Part shown: in pieces, positions 53,515 through 63,024 of the stretch
How positions within the stretch are numbered: position 1 is the first letter of the stretch
Layout: the number at the start of each line of letters is the position of its first letter
From: Tepidaquicella sp964564635
Lineage (GTDB): Bacteria > Bacteroidota > Ignavibacteria > Tepidaquicellales > Tepidaquicellaceae
DNA length: 64,000 nucleotides
Direction of reading: 5' to 3'
Assembly (NCBI GenBank): GCA_964564635.1
Contig: CAZMAR010000001.1
Coordinates: 620,001 to 684,000, forward strand
Notes under the pieces: model-generated
Told to the model about the DNA's origin: nothing
The model's input: only the letters and a program-made list of their open reading frames with translations
Database searches by the model: none
Translations under genes and position numbers: made by a program

Positions 53515-55080
53515 TTATTTCAGTCTATAAAGAAAATCTTTTTCAGTCTCAAAAAGTTCAAGAGCTAAAAGAAATTGTTCATCATCAGAAACAAATACTG
53601 CATATGCACCTTCATTACCCCATATATCTCTTGCAATCTGGAATTTAATTGAAGTAATTATGAATTTTTTATCGCGTTCAAATTGTTCTTTATTAAACTT
53701 AATATTTCTGCTTTCAGCAAAGGCAATTAAATCTTTTAGCATATCTTCAGAAACAATGAAATCCTTTCTGAATGAATTATAGTCCTTATAAGAACTTTCA
53801 ATATTTTTTCTCATAGTTTTCATATAATTCTCAGTATATTCATAAATTATATTTAATCTTCTCAATGAAACCGTATATTCACTTAATGTATCGAGTTTAA
53901 TAGGATAATCAGGGGAAATACCTCCTCCTCCATAAACTATTCTGCCATTTGCAGTTTTAAATTGAGGTCGGACAGTATCAGTAATATTTTTTTCTTCTTC
54001 TTCAGTTTTATATTTACCGTGTTCATAAGGCTTTTGTATTAACCTGCCTGAAGGTGTATAATACTTTGAAGTAGTAATTCTAACTGCAGAACCATCAAAA
54101 ATATCAAATTGTCTTTGAACAAGCCCTTTTCCAAAAGTAGTTTCACCAACTATTAATCCTCTATCCCAATCCTGAATTGCTCCAGCAACGATCTCACTTG
54201 CAGAAGCCGAACCACTATTAACAAGAACTACTAACGGAATATCAGTAAACCGACCGCCAGAAGAATTATAAACCTCATTGAACATTGCAAGTCTACCTTT
54301 TGTATATACGATTTTCTTCCCTGCCGGTATAAATTCACTTGCCATTTTAAAAGCCTGTTCAAGATATCCACCAGGGTTTCCTCTTAAATCCAGAATTAGT
54401 TTGCGCATACCCTGGCTTTTCAATTTGTTAAGAGCTTCAGAGAATTCATTATAGGTAGTAGCGGAAAATCTGGAAACTTTTATATAACCAATATCATTTT
54501 CATAGATGAATGAAGCATCCACACTGTATAGAGGAATTTTGTCTCTTATAATTTCAAACTCGAGCGGCTCAGATAATCCTGGCCTAATTATAGTTACAGT
54601 AACTTTTGTTCCTTTTTTTCCACGAAGTTTTTTGGGTACATCTTCTCTTGAAATTTTTATTGCTGACACGCCATCAATTTTAACAATTTTGTCTCCGGCT
54701 AATATACCAAGTTTATCTGAAGGTCCACCACTTATTGGTGAAATAACAGTAAGCGTATCATTAATAATGTCAAACTCTACTCCAATCCCTTCAAAGCTAC
54801 CCTGAAAATCTTCATTTATTCTTTTTAATTGGTCAGGATTTATATATACTGAATGTGGGTCGAGCTCCTGTAAAAGAGAACTTATTGCAACTTCTGTTAA
54901 TTTTTGGGAATCAACTGTATCAACATAATATTGAGACACTAAACTAAGTACTTCCGCATATTTCTTTACCTGCTCTCCAACTTTATCATCAGAAATTGCA
55001 TTCTGGATTTTCATTCCTATAATAATACCTATAGCAAGGACAAGGAATGTAATCAGATATAAATATTTTTTCTTTGTCAT
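53515..55080 (-). CDS. C-terminal processing peptidase, S41 family
   Basis: Periplasmic protease (CtpA/Prc type) anchored by one N-terminal hydrophobic segment (about 6-23). The PDZ domain covers about residues 95-165 and the protease core follows, with LILDLRGNPGGYL, then NSGSASASEIVAGAIQDW with the catalytic Ser293 and TFGKG with the Lys318 base. The 521-residue length is typical. Heads the DUF3108-lolA-flippase run. It is not near tatA or tat-dependent substrates. Confidence 0.93.
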   Translation of the reverse strand: MTKKKYLYLITFLVLAIGIIIGMKIQNAISDDKVGEQVKKYAEVLSLVSQYYVDTVDSQKLTEVAISSLLQELDPHSVYINPDQLKRINEDFQGSFEGIGVEFDIINDTLTVISPISGGPSDKLGILAGDKIVKIDGVSAIKISREDVPKKLRGKKGTKVTVTIIRPGLSEPLEFEIIRDKIPLYSVDASFIYENDIGYIKVSRFSATTYNEFSEALNKLKSQGMRKLILDLRGNPGGYLEQAFKMASEFIPAGKKIVYTKGRLAMFNEVYNSSGGRFTDIPLVVLVNSGSASASEIVAGAIQDWDRGLIVGETTFGKGLVQRQFDIFDGSAVRITTSKYYTPSGRLIQKPYEHGKYKTEEEEKNITDTVRPQFKTANGRIVYGGGGISPDYPIKLDTLSEYTVSLRRLNIIYEYTENYMKTMRKNIESSYKDYNSFRKDFIVSEDMLKDLIAFAESRNIKFNKEQFERDKKFIITSIKFQIARDIWGNEGAYAVFVSDDEQFLLALELFETEKDFLYRLK

Positions 55081-55179
55081 TTTAAATTAATGATATAATT
55101 TTAATAATAAAAATATTAAATAAAACATCTACTTTTTTAATCAAAACTTCTTTCAAATAAGTTCCTGCTATAATATACT

Positions 55180-56436
55180 TTATCTAAAAAATATATACCA
55201 AATTACAAAAAATGCAGGAATTAAAATAGGAAGAGAGTATTTATAAATATAAGGGAAAAAGCCCGGCATTTTTATCCCCTTACTTTCTGCGATTGATTTT
55301 ACCATAAAGTTAGGACCGTTACCTATATATGTCATTGCTCCAAAAAATACTGAGGAAACAGAAATAGACATTACATAAATCTTAAACTTATCAAGGAATA
55401 AAAGGACTTCATTAGGATTGTTCACATTATAATGTTGAAGTCCCAATGCCATTGTAAGAAAATTTAAGTAAGTGGGAGCATTATCAAGAAAACTTGTAAG
55501 AAAACCAGCCACCCAGTAAAATTCACCTGGCGAAGTAATATTAAGCTTTTCTGCATTTACAGACAAATAACTTAGCAAAGGCATCATAGTCATAAAAATA
55601 CCTATGAAAAGTAACGCAACTTCTTTTATTGGCTCAAAATTAAACTTATTTTTTCTATGTACCTCCACAGGTGTTAATCTATAAGAGGCAACTGCACAAG
55701 AAATCATTAGAGCCTCTCTTACAAAAATAGGTTTTGTAATGAAAACAGAAGCAATAATAATTAATAGAAAAATTATATTATACAATCCTTGAAATTCGAA
55801 TTCCTCCCCTTTTTCTTCAATTCGGGAACGGGCATCTCGTCTTAACTTTTCATAATTATATTTATCAATAATAAAGAATACTAAAAGTATGTAGCATATT
55901 GTAAGAAACCAGATATGATAAAGATGTCCAATAATCCAGAAAAAAGGAATCCCCTTAAGGTATCCGAGAAATAGAGGAGGATCTCCGATGGGAGTTAATG
56001 CACCACCAGTATTACAAACTGTAAAAATAAAAAAAATAATGTGATAAGGTTTTAATCGGTTTTTGTTTGAATTAATATAAGGTCTTATAAGCAGCATAGC
56101 TGCACCAGTGGTACCAAAGAAATTAGCAATCACTGAACCAACAAAAAGAGTTAATGTATTTTTGAATGGAGTTGCCTTTCCCCTTATTGTAAAGTATATC
56201 CCGCCAGAAACCGTATACAAAGAACCAAGTAGAGCAATAAAACTAAAATATTCTTCAGCAGTTCTAATAACATCCTCAGATTTTTTTAGGATAAGGAGAT
56301 AAAACAAAATCATAAATAGAGCAAGAGCAATAGAAAATTTTCCGTAGTTTTTATGCCAGAGTACAGGAGCAATAAAAGGCATAAATGCAATCGATAAAAT
56401 AAGCACTATAAACGGAATGAATAAAAGGAATTCCAA
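55180..56436 (-). CDS. Na+/H+ antiporter-like (NhaD / ion-transporter superfamily) protein
   Basis: 418 residues with about 11 membrane segments of the NhaD/ArsB/CitMHS ion-transporter superfamily. Recognisable are FFGTTGAAMLLIRP and NTGGALTPIGDPPLFLGYLKG in the first half and AYLNFLTMALG and FFGAMTYIGNGPNFMVK in the second, the twin re-entrant-loop motifs. Likely exchanges sodium for protons; anion transport is an alternative. It starts 15 bases after nuoM on the same strand, so ion transport and proton pumping genes are co-transcribed. Confidence 0.8.
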   Translation of the reverse strand: MEFLLFIPFIVLILSIAFMPFIAPVLWHKNYGKFSIALALFMILFYLLILKKSEDVIRTAEEYFSFIALLGSLYTVSGGIYFTIRGKATPFKNTLTLFVGSVIANFFGTTGAAMLLIRPYINSNKNRLKPYHIIFFIFTVCNTGGALTPIGDPPLFLGYLKGIPFFWIIGHLYHIWFLTICYILLVFFIIDKYNYEKLRRDARSRIEEKGEEFEFQGLYNIIFLLIIIASVFITKPIFVREALMISCAVASYRLTPVEVHRKNKFNFEPIKEVALLFIGIFMTMMPLLSYLSVNAEKLNITSPGEFYWVAGFLTSFLDNAPTYLNFLTMALGLQHYNVNNPNEVLLFLDKFKIYVMSISVSSVFFGAMTYIGNGPNFMVKSIAESKGIKMPGFFPYIYKYSLPILIPAFFVIWYIFFR

Positions 56437-56451
56437 GATTTATCTCCTGTG

Positions 56452-57990
56452 TTATTTTTCTTTGGGAATATCTATTTGAATCTTGCTTTTAGCAGATTCA
56501 AAATTCTCCACCAACTTTTTCACACTTGCTTCTGAAACTTTTAAGAAAGTATTTGGATAAATACCAATCCAAAATATGAATATGAGAATTGGAATTAAAG
56601 ATAGAAATTCAAATTTTGATAAATCTTTTAAAACTTTATTCTCATTTTTTGTTATCGGTCCAAGCATAATTCTTTGATAAAGCCATAGCAAATACACTGC
56701 TGATAAAATAATGCCAAGAGATGCAACTATAGCATAGATATTATTATTGAAATTAAAAGATGTAAAAGCTCCAACAAGTATTAGAAATTCACCAATAAAT
56801 CCATTTAAGCCGGGTAAACCTATTGAAGATAAAGAAACTATAAGAAATATAGCAGCCAAAGAAGGCATAACTTTTCTAAGTCCTCCATACTCAGAAATCA
56901 ATTTTGTGTGTCGCCGTTCATATAAAATTCCAACAATAAGGAATAATGCACCTGTTGATAAACCATGATTGACCATTTGAATAACACTTCCCTGTAACCC
57001 TTCCAGATTAACAGCAAAAATTCCAAGTACAACAAAACCGAGATGACTAACAGAAGAGTATGCAATTAGTTTTTTCATATCAGTTTGGACAATGCAAAGT
57101 AAAGCACCATAAATTATACCGATAACCGCAAGTATAGAAATAATAGTACTGAAATATTCAAAAGCCGCAGGAAATAGTCCAAGTGAAAATCTAATTAAAC
57201 CATAAGTACCCATTTTCAATAATATCGCAGCAAGGATAACACTACCTGCTGTTGGTGCCTGTACATGCGCATCAGGTAACCAAGTATGGAATGGAAACAG
57301 TGGTACTTTAATTAAAAATCCAAGAGTGAATAAAATAAAAAGTATAATTTGCTTATTAAATGGCTGCACAGAAGAAACTTTAGAAAGTTCTACAAAATCA
57401 CTAGTAAATACACCATACAATGGAGACGCCATAAACCCGAGCCAAATAATACCAACAAGTAAAAGAACACTTCCTATCATAGTATAAATGAAGAACTTTA
57501 GAGTTGCATAAATTCTATCTTCACCACCCCAAATACCAATAATAAAATACATTGGAATCAAAATGAATTCCCAGAAAACATAAAATAGAATTAAATCAAG
57601 AGAAGAAAAAACTCCTATTAATGCACCTTCAAGAATAAGCAAAAGAAAATAATATTCTTTAATCCTTTTTGTTATCGTTGACCAGGAAGCTAAAATACAT
57701 AATGGGAAAAGAAAAGTGGTTAATACAATTAATAAAACTGAAATGCCATCCACCCCGAGATAATAATTACATCGAATAGATTTAATCCATTGAATCTTTT
57801 CCACAAATTGATAATCAGCAGAGAGAGAGTTAAAGTGAAGAAAAAGATAAATAGAGATTAAAAATGTAAAAAGCGAAATAATTATTGTGTAAGTTTTTAT
57901 AAGTATAGAATTTTCCCTCTGGAAAAATAAAATCGGTATAGATAGAATAATAGGAAAAAATATTAATATACTTAAAATATTAGATTCCAC
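56452..57990 (-). CDS. nuoM: NADH-quinone oxidoreductase chain M
   Basis: Antiporter-like proton-pumping membrane subunit of complex I. About 14 membrane helices; YVFWEFILIPMYFIIGIWGG carries the conserved Glu on helix 5, and HTWLPDAHVQAPTAGS...LLKMGTYG carries the Lys on the broken helix 8; MVNHGLSTGALF is present. 512 residues is normal. It stands alone: no other nuo membrane gene is adjacent; its neighbours are an ion antiporter and a Rossmann protein, with one base to the latter. It may belong to a split nuo set or to another NuoM-type pump. Confidence 0.9.
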   Translation of the reverse strand: MESNILSILIFFPIILSIPILFFQRENSILIKTYTIIISLFTFLISIYLFLHFNSLSADYQFVEKIQWIKSIRCNYYLGVDGISVLLIVLTTFLFPLCILASWSTITKRIKEYYFLLLILEGALIGVFSSLDLILFYVFWEFILIPMYFIIGIWGGEDRIYATLKFFIYTMIGSVLLLVGIIWLGFMASPLYGVFTSDFVELSKVSSVQPFNKQIILFILFTLGFLIKVPLFPFHTWLPDAHVQAPTAGSVILAAILLKMGTYGLIRFSLGLFPAAFEYFSTIISILAVIGIIYGALLCIVQTDMKKLIAYSSVSHLGFVVLGIFAVNLEGLQGSVIQMVNHGLSTGALFLIVGILYERRHTKLISEYGGLRKVMPSLAAIFLIVSLSSIGLPGLNGFIGEFLILVGAFTSFNFNNNIYAIVASLGIILSAVYLLWLYQRIMLGPITKNENKVLKDLSKFEFLSLIPILIFIFWIGIYPNTFLKVSEASVKKLVENFESAKSKIQIDIPKEK

Positions 57991-57991
57991 T

Positions 57992-59686
57992 TTATCCTTT
58001 CATTCTTAAACCTTTTTCTTCATAAATAAAAATCCAACCAACAATTTTCCCAATATTTATATCCTTAAAATTATCCCAATATTCCTTTGAAAATACAACT
58101 CTTGAGCTATAAAACGAATCAAATTCTTTTTTAGTCTGATTCATAATATTAATAAATCTTTCTTTCCATACTTTACAATTTGAAACTCTCAAATCCACCC
58201 AGCCATCGTATGCCCAGCGATTTATTTTATTAGAATCTATGTGTATTTTCCTCGCTCCAGAAACAGAAGGAACTATAATATAAGGACCACGAATTAATGA
58301 TTTTCCATCAGGTAATAATATCGGTACGCCTATTGATACTATTTCATTTCTTAATTTGGAATTTTTAATAACAATATCTTTCAGTTTCTTTGATATTGAG
58401 TTTGGAGTTTCCTTGATAACATTATTAAAGTTCTTATAAGCTATTCTTAACAAATGGCATTCATAAAGTAATTTTGATAACCTCGGTGGTCCAAGCATTT
58501 CAAAAGCAACAGAATGTGTATTATGTTTCTTCTCAAGTTCTTTTAGCTTTTCAACAGCATAATGTTGTAAAAATCCCGCTCTGTATGAAGGTTCCAGAAC
58601 TGAAGAATCAAGAGCATTTATAACATCACTACCTGTATTTCCACCTTGAAGTTCAAGAAAGACATTTTCAGCAATTTCTTCAGGCGTTACAAATTCCATT
58701 TGACCTTTAGATGATATTGCTTCAAATTCTCCTCTCGAAAATATTCCATTTTCTCCCGTATCTATATATGCAGTTTTAAGAATACCAATCTTTTTATATT
58801 CCTTCGGTGGCTTTAATTCAAACTCACCCTTCAAAGTTATTTTATCCTCTGGCTTAACATCATAAATATACATCGGATTCTTTCCTTTTTTTATCTCACC
58901 AAATCTTATCTTTTTCCAGGCTATTGCCGCCGTCGGTTTTATTTCTTTTATCATTGGTCCATCGGGAGTTCTTGCCATCAGGAATAAAAGTAAAGTTTGC
59001 GCTCCTGCAACCGAAGATTTACTTAGAAGCACCCTTGATGGTTTTTCTTCACTATGAGTGAATGGAATATTCAATCCCATTCCCCCTGTACCACTTGTTC
59101 CGATTTTGAAATAAAACTTTGTCTTGAATTTCAACATTGAATTGTAGAGTATCTGTATATGCCTGATTAACTGCGGTATATAAGAAAAACAAATTAGTTT
59201 TTCCGATGCTGTTAAAAGTTTGTCATAATCTTTTTCTTTTGACTCTGAAATGCTCAATATATCATAATATGCTTTATATATATTTTGATATGCGATTGAT
59301 GTCGCTGTATTAATACAATCTATAATAACATCTGGTTTAAATTTCTCAAGCATTTTGTAAATACAGGACTCTTTCAAAATCTTATCATTTAACTCATAAA
59401 CTATATCTTCTATTGTTTTTCTCCTTTTTATGGAATCATTTAAAATTTCATTTCTATCTAAATCCTTGTATTCATATCTGGTAAAAATATTCCCCCAGAA
59501 TGGAATAAATACATTTTTAACCTTGAATTCATTATTTAAAACTTTACAGATTTCTTCTGCTTCATTCTTATATAAAGAAGTTAAAATAACTTTAGCTGGT
59601 TTCCCCTCCATAATTCTTCTTGCAACAGCAGAACCTACCAACCCCCATCCTCCTAAAATTAAAATCGTTTTATTACGAATGTCCAT
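57992..59686 (-). CDS. Rossmann-fold NAD(P)-binding protein of unknown function
   Basis: 564 residues. The N-terminal ILGGWGLVGSAVARRI is a GxxGxxG dinucleotide site as in extended short-chain dehydrogenases and saccharopine-dehydrogenase-like proteins; KPDVIIDCINTATSIAYQN and FYFKIGTSGTGGMGLNIPFTHSEE follow. The C-terminal 300 residues are not recognised, though they are conserved in style (PEEIAENVFLELQGGNTG). No SDR YxxxK catalytic pair is evident. It lies between the HNH gene and nuoM with a one-base gap to the latter, so it is transcribed with nuoM and the antiporter. Confidence 0.6.
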   Translation of the reverse strand: MDIRNKTILILGGWGLVGSAVARRIMEGKPAKVILTSLYKNEAEEICKVLNNEFKVKNVFIPFWGNIFTRYEYKDLDRNEILNDSIKRRKTIEDIVYELNDKILKESCIYKMLEKFKPDVIIDCINTATSIAYQNIYKAYYDILSISESKEKDYDKLLTASEKLICFSYIPQLIRHIQILYNSMLKFKTKFYFKIGTSGTGGMGLNIPFTHSEEKPSRVLLSKSSVAGAQTLLLFLMARTPDGPMIKEIKPTAAIAWKKIRFGEIKKGKNPMYIYDVKPEDKITLKGEFELKPPKEYKKIGILKTAYIDTGENGIFSRGEFEAISSKGQMEFVTPEEIAENVFLELQGGNTGSDVINALDSSVLEPSYRAGFLQHYAVEKLKELEKKHNTHSVAFEMLGPPRLSKLLYECHLLRIAYKNFNNVIKETPNSISKKLKDIVIKNSKLRNEIVSIGVPILLPDGKSLIRGPYIIVPSVSGARKIHIDSNKINRWAYDGWVDLRVSNCKVWKERFINIMNQTKKEFDSFYSSRVVFSKEYWDNFKDINIGKIVGWIFIYEEKGLRMKG

Positions 59687-59710
59687 AGCTTTTAAAATTA
59701 ATTTTATAAA

Positions 59711-60196
59711 TTAATATAAATATAAAAACGGTTTCCAGTCATCAAGTACTTTTCCAGCTGAACTTTTAATAAATGTTATATGAGATGGTTTCTTGGGTTT
59801 TGAAATTAAAAGCATACCCGCTTCTTCTGGGGTTCTATCTCCTTTCTTATTGTTACATCTAATACATGCGGTAACTAAATTTTCCCAGCTATCCTCGCCT
59901 CCCTTTGATTTCGGTATTATATGGTCTATAGTCAAGTTATTTGTAGAGCCACAATACTGGCATCTATGATTATCCCTTTTTAATACATTTTTCCGCGATA
60001 ATATTATTTTTTTATATGGCACTTTAACAAAATACCCCAATCTAACAATACTTGGACAATCAAAAGAACGAGAAATTGAATTAATTTTTTTCCCATTGAC
60101 TTTACTTACTATTTCCACTTTTCCCAAATAAGCCAGAATAATAGCTCTTTTCACATTACATAATGTCAATGGCTCATAATTCTGGTTTAAGACCAA
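59711..60196 (-). CDS. HNH endonuclease, N-terminus uncertain
   Basis: Small HNH nuclease of a widespread single-domain bacterial family. VLNQNYEPLTLCNVKRAIILAYLGKVE starts it, the zinc-knuckle pair is HRCQYCG and CIRCNNKKG, and the HNH active site is TIDHIIPKSKGGEDSWENLV. The only usable codon near the expected start is TTG at 60196. The frame stays open upstream to a stop near 60275 and encodes ETKVRNRNLNLLNGKV, which looks like family sequence, with a strong AGGAGG at 60263-60268 but no ATG, GTG or TTG after it. The start is unresolved. Confidence 0.8.
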   Translation of the reverse strand: MVLNQNYEPLTLCNVKRAIILAYLGKVEIVSKVNGKKINSISRSFDCPSIVRLGYFVKVPYKKIILSRKNVLKRDNHRCQYCGSTNNLTIDHIIPKSKGGEDSWENLVTACIRCNNKKGDRTPEEAGMLLISKPKKPSHITFIKSSAGKVLDDWKPFLYLY

Positions 60197-60262
60197 TACT
60201 TTACCGTTCAGTAAGTTCAGGTTTCTATTCCTGACTTTTGTTTCAAAGTTGTGGAAGACGGA

Positions 60263-60268
60263 CCTCCT
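60263..60268 (-). promoter_or_regulatory. strong Shine-Dalgarno AGGAGG before the HNH gene with no canonical start nearby
   Basis: On the minus strand AGGAGG (60268 to 60263) is followed in the HNH frame by TCC GTC TTC CAC AAC TTT GAA; no ATG, GTG or TTG is in frame until 60196, more than 60 bases later. The region may use a rare start codon. Confidence 0.4.
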
Positions 60269-60353
60269 ACATTTTTATTTAAATAATAATAAAAAATAAA
60301 AATATTTCTCTGAATAATCAATTTATTAAAAAAAGATTTTATTATAATATAAA

Positions 60354-62219
60354 TTATCTACTCAAAATTAATTTTTTCGTTTCTCTATAAATCTCTTGAT
60401 TATCCAAATCTTGCACTATCATTTTATAAAAATACACACCACTTGGATAATTTTCCGCGTTAAAGGAGATAGCATAGGTACCTGGTTGTTTTGTAGTGCT
60501 TATCAAGGTAGAGATTTCTTTTCCCGTGATATCGTAAACTTTTATTGTTACAAATGATTTATGAGAGAGTTGAAATTTTATTATAGTTGAGCTGTTAAAC
60601 GGATTGGGATAGTTTTGATAGAGGAGATAATTCTCGGGGTTATTTGTTTGTATTAATTTTTCATCAGTATATAATCCAATACCAAAGGGGTTTGAATTCA
60701 TTATCGAGTAAGACTGTGTTGTATTTAATATGTAAACGGTATATTTGATGTAACAATTAGCAGAAGAAATTCCTGTTGGGATTGACCATTGGTATGTTCC
60801 ATTGTTTTTAATACTATCAGCGATTAACGTGAATGGGCCATTCGGTCCGGTAGTAGATAATTCTAATTTGACTCTTGAATCAAAGTTTGAGGGTGCAGAA
60901 CTGAGCCATTTAATAAACCTAACACAACCAGGTTTAAAATATTCATATCCTTTTGGAAAAATTGGTTTTATTGATAAACTTGTATATGGTGTTGTTTCTT
61001 TAAAGAATCTTAGCATATTTTTATAATTGAAAAGACTTACCTGATGAGCCGTTTGTAGAGCAATATCAGCGAATCCGTTTCTATCAGCATCAGCAACAGC
61101 TATACCAGAATAGTCACCTGGTGTTGGTACTGTGAAGCTTGCAACCTGAGTCCAATTAGTTCCTCCATTACCTTTCCAGACTGTAACTGTAGCATTACCG
61201 TAAAGTACTAAATCACAGAAATTATCATAATCCATATCATATAATACAGCAGCAGAATAGCTTCCGGAGGTAGGAAGATTTGCGGAAAGGTTAACATACT
61301 GAAGAGCTACCCTATCAAATTTCCAAACATTAACGGCTCCCCCACTACCAATAAAACCAACATCCATTGCACCATCATTATCCACATCACCAAGAGTAAC
61401 ACCTCGATGCCCCGTTGAGGGAGGAGAAGGTAAATTATATTGCGCTATAGTAAAACCTCCATTTCCATCACCAAAATATACTGTACCATATTGATAAGCA
61501 GCAACTAAATCAAGATTTCCATCTTTATTAATATCCCCAAAAGAAAATTCCATATTTGAATTGCCACCATTAGCAGCAAAAGTTTGTCTCCATACTCCAG
61601 TACCTAAATTTTTATAAACTCTGATTCCGTTACAGCATCCAAAGGAGATAGACCCTAAGTCAATCAAACCATCATTATCAACATCACCAAAATCAGAAGT
61701 GAACATTCCCCATGTTTCTCCATTCATAGCAAGACTATCATCATAAGGAATCCAATTAGTCCCGGTACCATCTCCTAAAGCAACTTCTAAAATCTGGTCA
61801 CCAAAGTCATTTCCAGAATAATTATGATGCATACCATAACCAATATCTTGTTTACCATCATTATTAACATCTCCAACAGCAATACCTCCATATCCCAGAT
61901 AACCTGTTTGAAAATGATTCCAGTTAGCTCCAGTACCATTTCCAAACCAAACCATAACTCCCTGCTCTTGAGAATTGATCAATGGATTCCCGTGGTCGCC
62001 AATAGAAATAATATCAAGGAAACCATCACTATTAACATCTGCAAACTCAAGTTCCGTACGACCGCTTTCCAGATTAATAGTTTGTAAACCTGAGGAAGAC
62101 TCAATATAATTTAAATAATTGGATTCTTTCGGACCTAAATAAAATGAAGAGATAATAAAACTAATCCCCAGAGTAACACACATAACCAGAACAATATTTA
62201 AATATTTTTTAAATTTCAT
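60354..62219 (-). CDS. FG-GAP/VCBS repeat propeller protein with T9SS sorting domain
   Basis: 621 residues: N-terminal hydrophobic signal (about 6-27), then seven calcium-loop repeats of the type DxNxDGxxDx (DVNSDGFLDI, DVNNDGKQDI, DVDNDGLIDL, DINKDGNLDL, DVDNDGAMDV, DMDYDNFCDL, DADRNGFADI), one per blade of an integrin-like beta-propeller; the sixth and seventh are degenerate. A beta-sandwich region (about 410-520) and a T9SS tail (YPNPFNSSTIIKF, GKEI, SGVYFYKM) follow. Surface or secreted protein, likely binding or structural. The 134 bases before rpn-like neighbours hold nothing else. Confidence 0.85.
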   Translation of the reverse strand: MKFKKYLNIVLVMCVTLGISFIISSFYLGPKESNYLNYIESSSGLQTINLESGRTELEFADVNSDGFLDIISIGDHGNPLINSQEQGVMVWFGNGTGANWNHFQTGYLGYGGIAVGDVNNDGKQDIGYGMHHNYSGNDFGDQILEVALGDGTGTNWIPYDDSLAMNGETWGMFTSDFGDVDNDGLIDLGSISFGCCNGIRVYKNLGTGVWRQTFAANGGNSNMEFSFGDINKDGNLDLVAAYQYGTVYFGDGNGGFTIAQYNLPSPPSTGHRGVTLGDVDNDGAMDVGFIGSGGAVNVWKFDRVALQYVNLSANLPTSGSYSAAVLYDMDYDNFCDLVLYGNATVTVWKGNGGTNWTQVASFTVPTPGDYSGIAVADADRNGFADIALQTAHQVSLFNYKNMLRFFKETTPYTSLSIKPIFPKGYEYFKPGCVRFIKWLSSAPSNFDSRVKLELSTTGPNGPFTLIADSIKNNGTYQWSIPTGISSANCYIKYTVYILNTTQSYSIMNSNPFGIGLYTDEKLIQTNNPENYLLYQNYPNPFNSSTIIKFQLSHKSFVTIKVYDITGKEISTLISTTKQPGTYAISFNAENYPSGVYFYKMIVQDLDNQEIYRETKKLILSR

Positions 62220-62374
62220 AATATTTATGAATTTAAAATATGAAAATGGATTTACATAATAAAAAATTTTTTATGTTTAAATTCCAAAACTATATAAAGT
62301 ATGAAAGAACATAATTGCATATAAATACGAAATACCCTTATAAAATAATTTTTTAAAAATAGAATTTTAAAATT

Positions 62375-62983
62375 CTATTTCAAAAACTTTAGAATTTCAC
62401 CAAATGCATCAATCTCTTTGTTTAAACCATCAAAAGACTTATTATTGTTAATTATAAAATCTGCCCTCTTGGCTTTTTCCAATTCTGGTAATTGATATTT
62501 CATTATTTGTAAAACATCTTTTCTTTTAGCGCCATCACGATTCATAATTCTGCGAATTCTATTTTCCTTATTTGAATAAACCAATACCACATAATCAAGA
62601 TATTTATCAAAATTACTCTCATAAACAATCGCAGATTCAATGAAAATTATTTTATCTTTACATTTTTTAATCTCACTGTCAAGATAACGAATTACTGCAG
62701 GATGAATAAGTTTGTTTGCATCAAGATAATTTTTCTTATTAGCAAAAATTACCTCTTTGAATTTTGATAAATTAATTTTTCCTTTAAAATTAAGAATATC
62801 TTTCCCGAACCTTTTCACAAGTTTAGAAGTAAGGTTTTTGTCTTTTGCATACAATTCCTTAGCCATCAAATCGGCGAAAAATACTTTAAAACCTTTATTT
62901 GCAAGGTGTGTGCAAACTTCAGATTTACCGGAACCAATACCTCCTGTTATTCCGATTAAAATTTTATCTTTTATTTTTTTCAT
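62375..62983 (-). CDS. coaE: dephospho-CoA kinase
   Basis: Last step of coenzyme A synthesis. P-loop GITGGIGSGKS at residues 12-22, DLMAKELY with the conserved Asp, HPAVIRYL with the substrate-binding His, and YSNKENRIRRIMNRDG for the lid. The 202-residue length is normal. It ends 41 bases after the rny stop on the same strand. Confidence 0.95.
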   Translation of the reverse strand: MKKIKDKILIGITGGIGSGKSEVCTHLANKGFKVFFADLMAKELYAKDKNLTSKLVKRFGKDILNFKGKINLSKFKEVIFANKKNYLDANKLIHPAVIRYLDSEIKKCKDKIIFIESAIVYESNFDKYLDYVVLVYSNKENRIRRIMNRDGAKRKDVLQIMKYQLPELEKAKRADFIINNNKSFDGLNKEIDAFGEILKFLK

Positions 62984-63024
62984 AATGTTTCAATAATTTC
63001 TATCTTAATATAAAATTATGAAAA

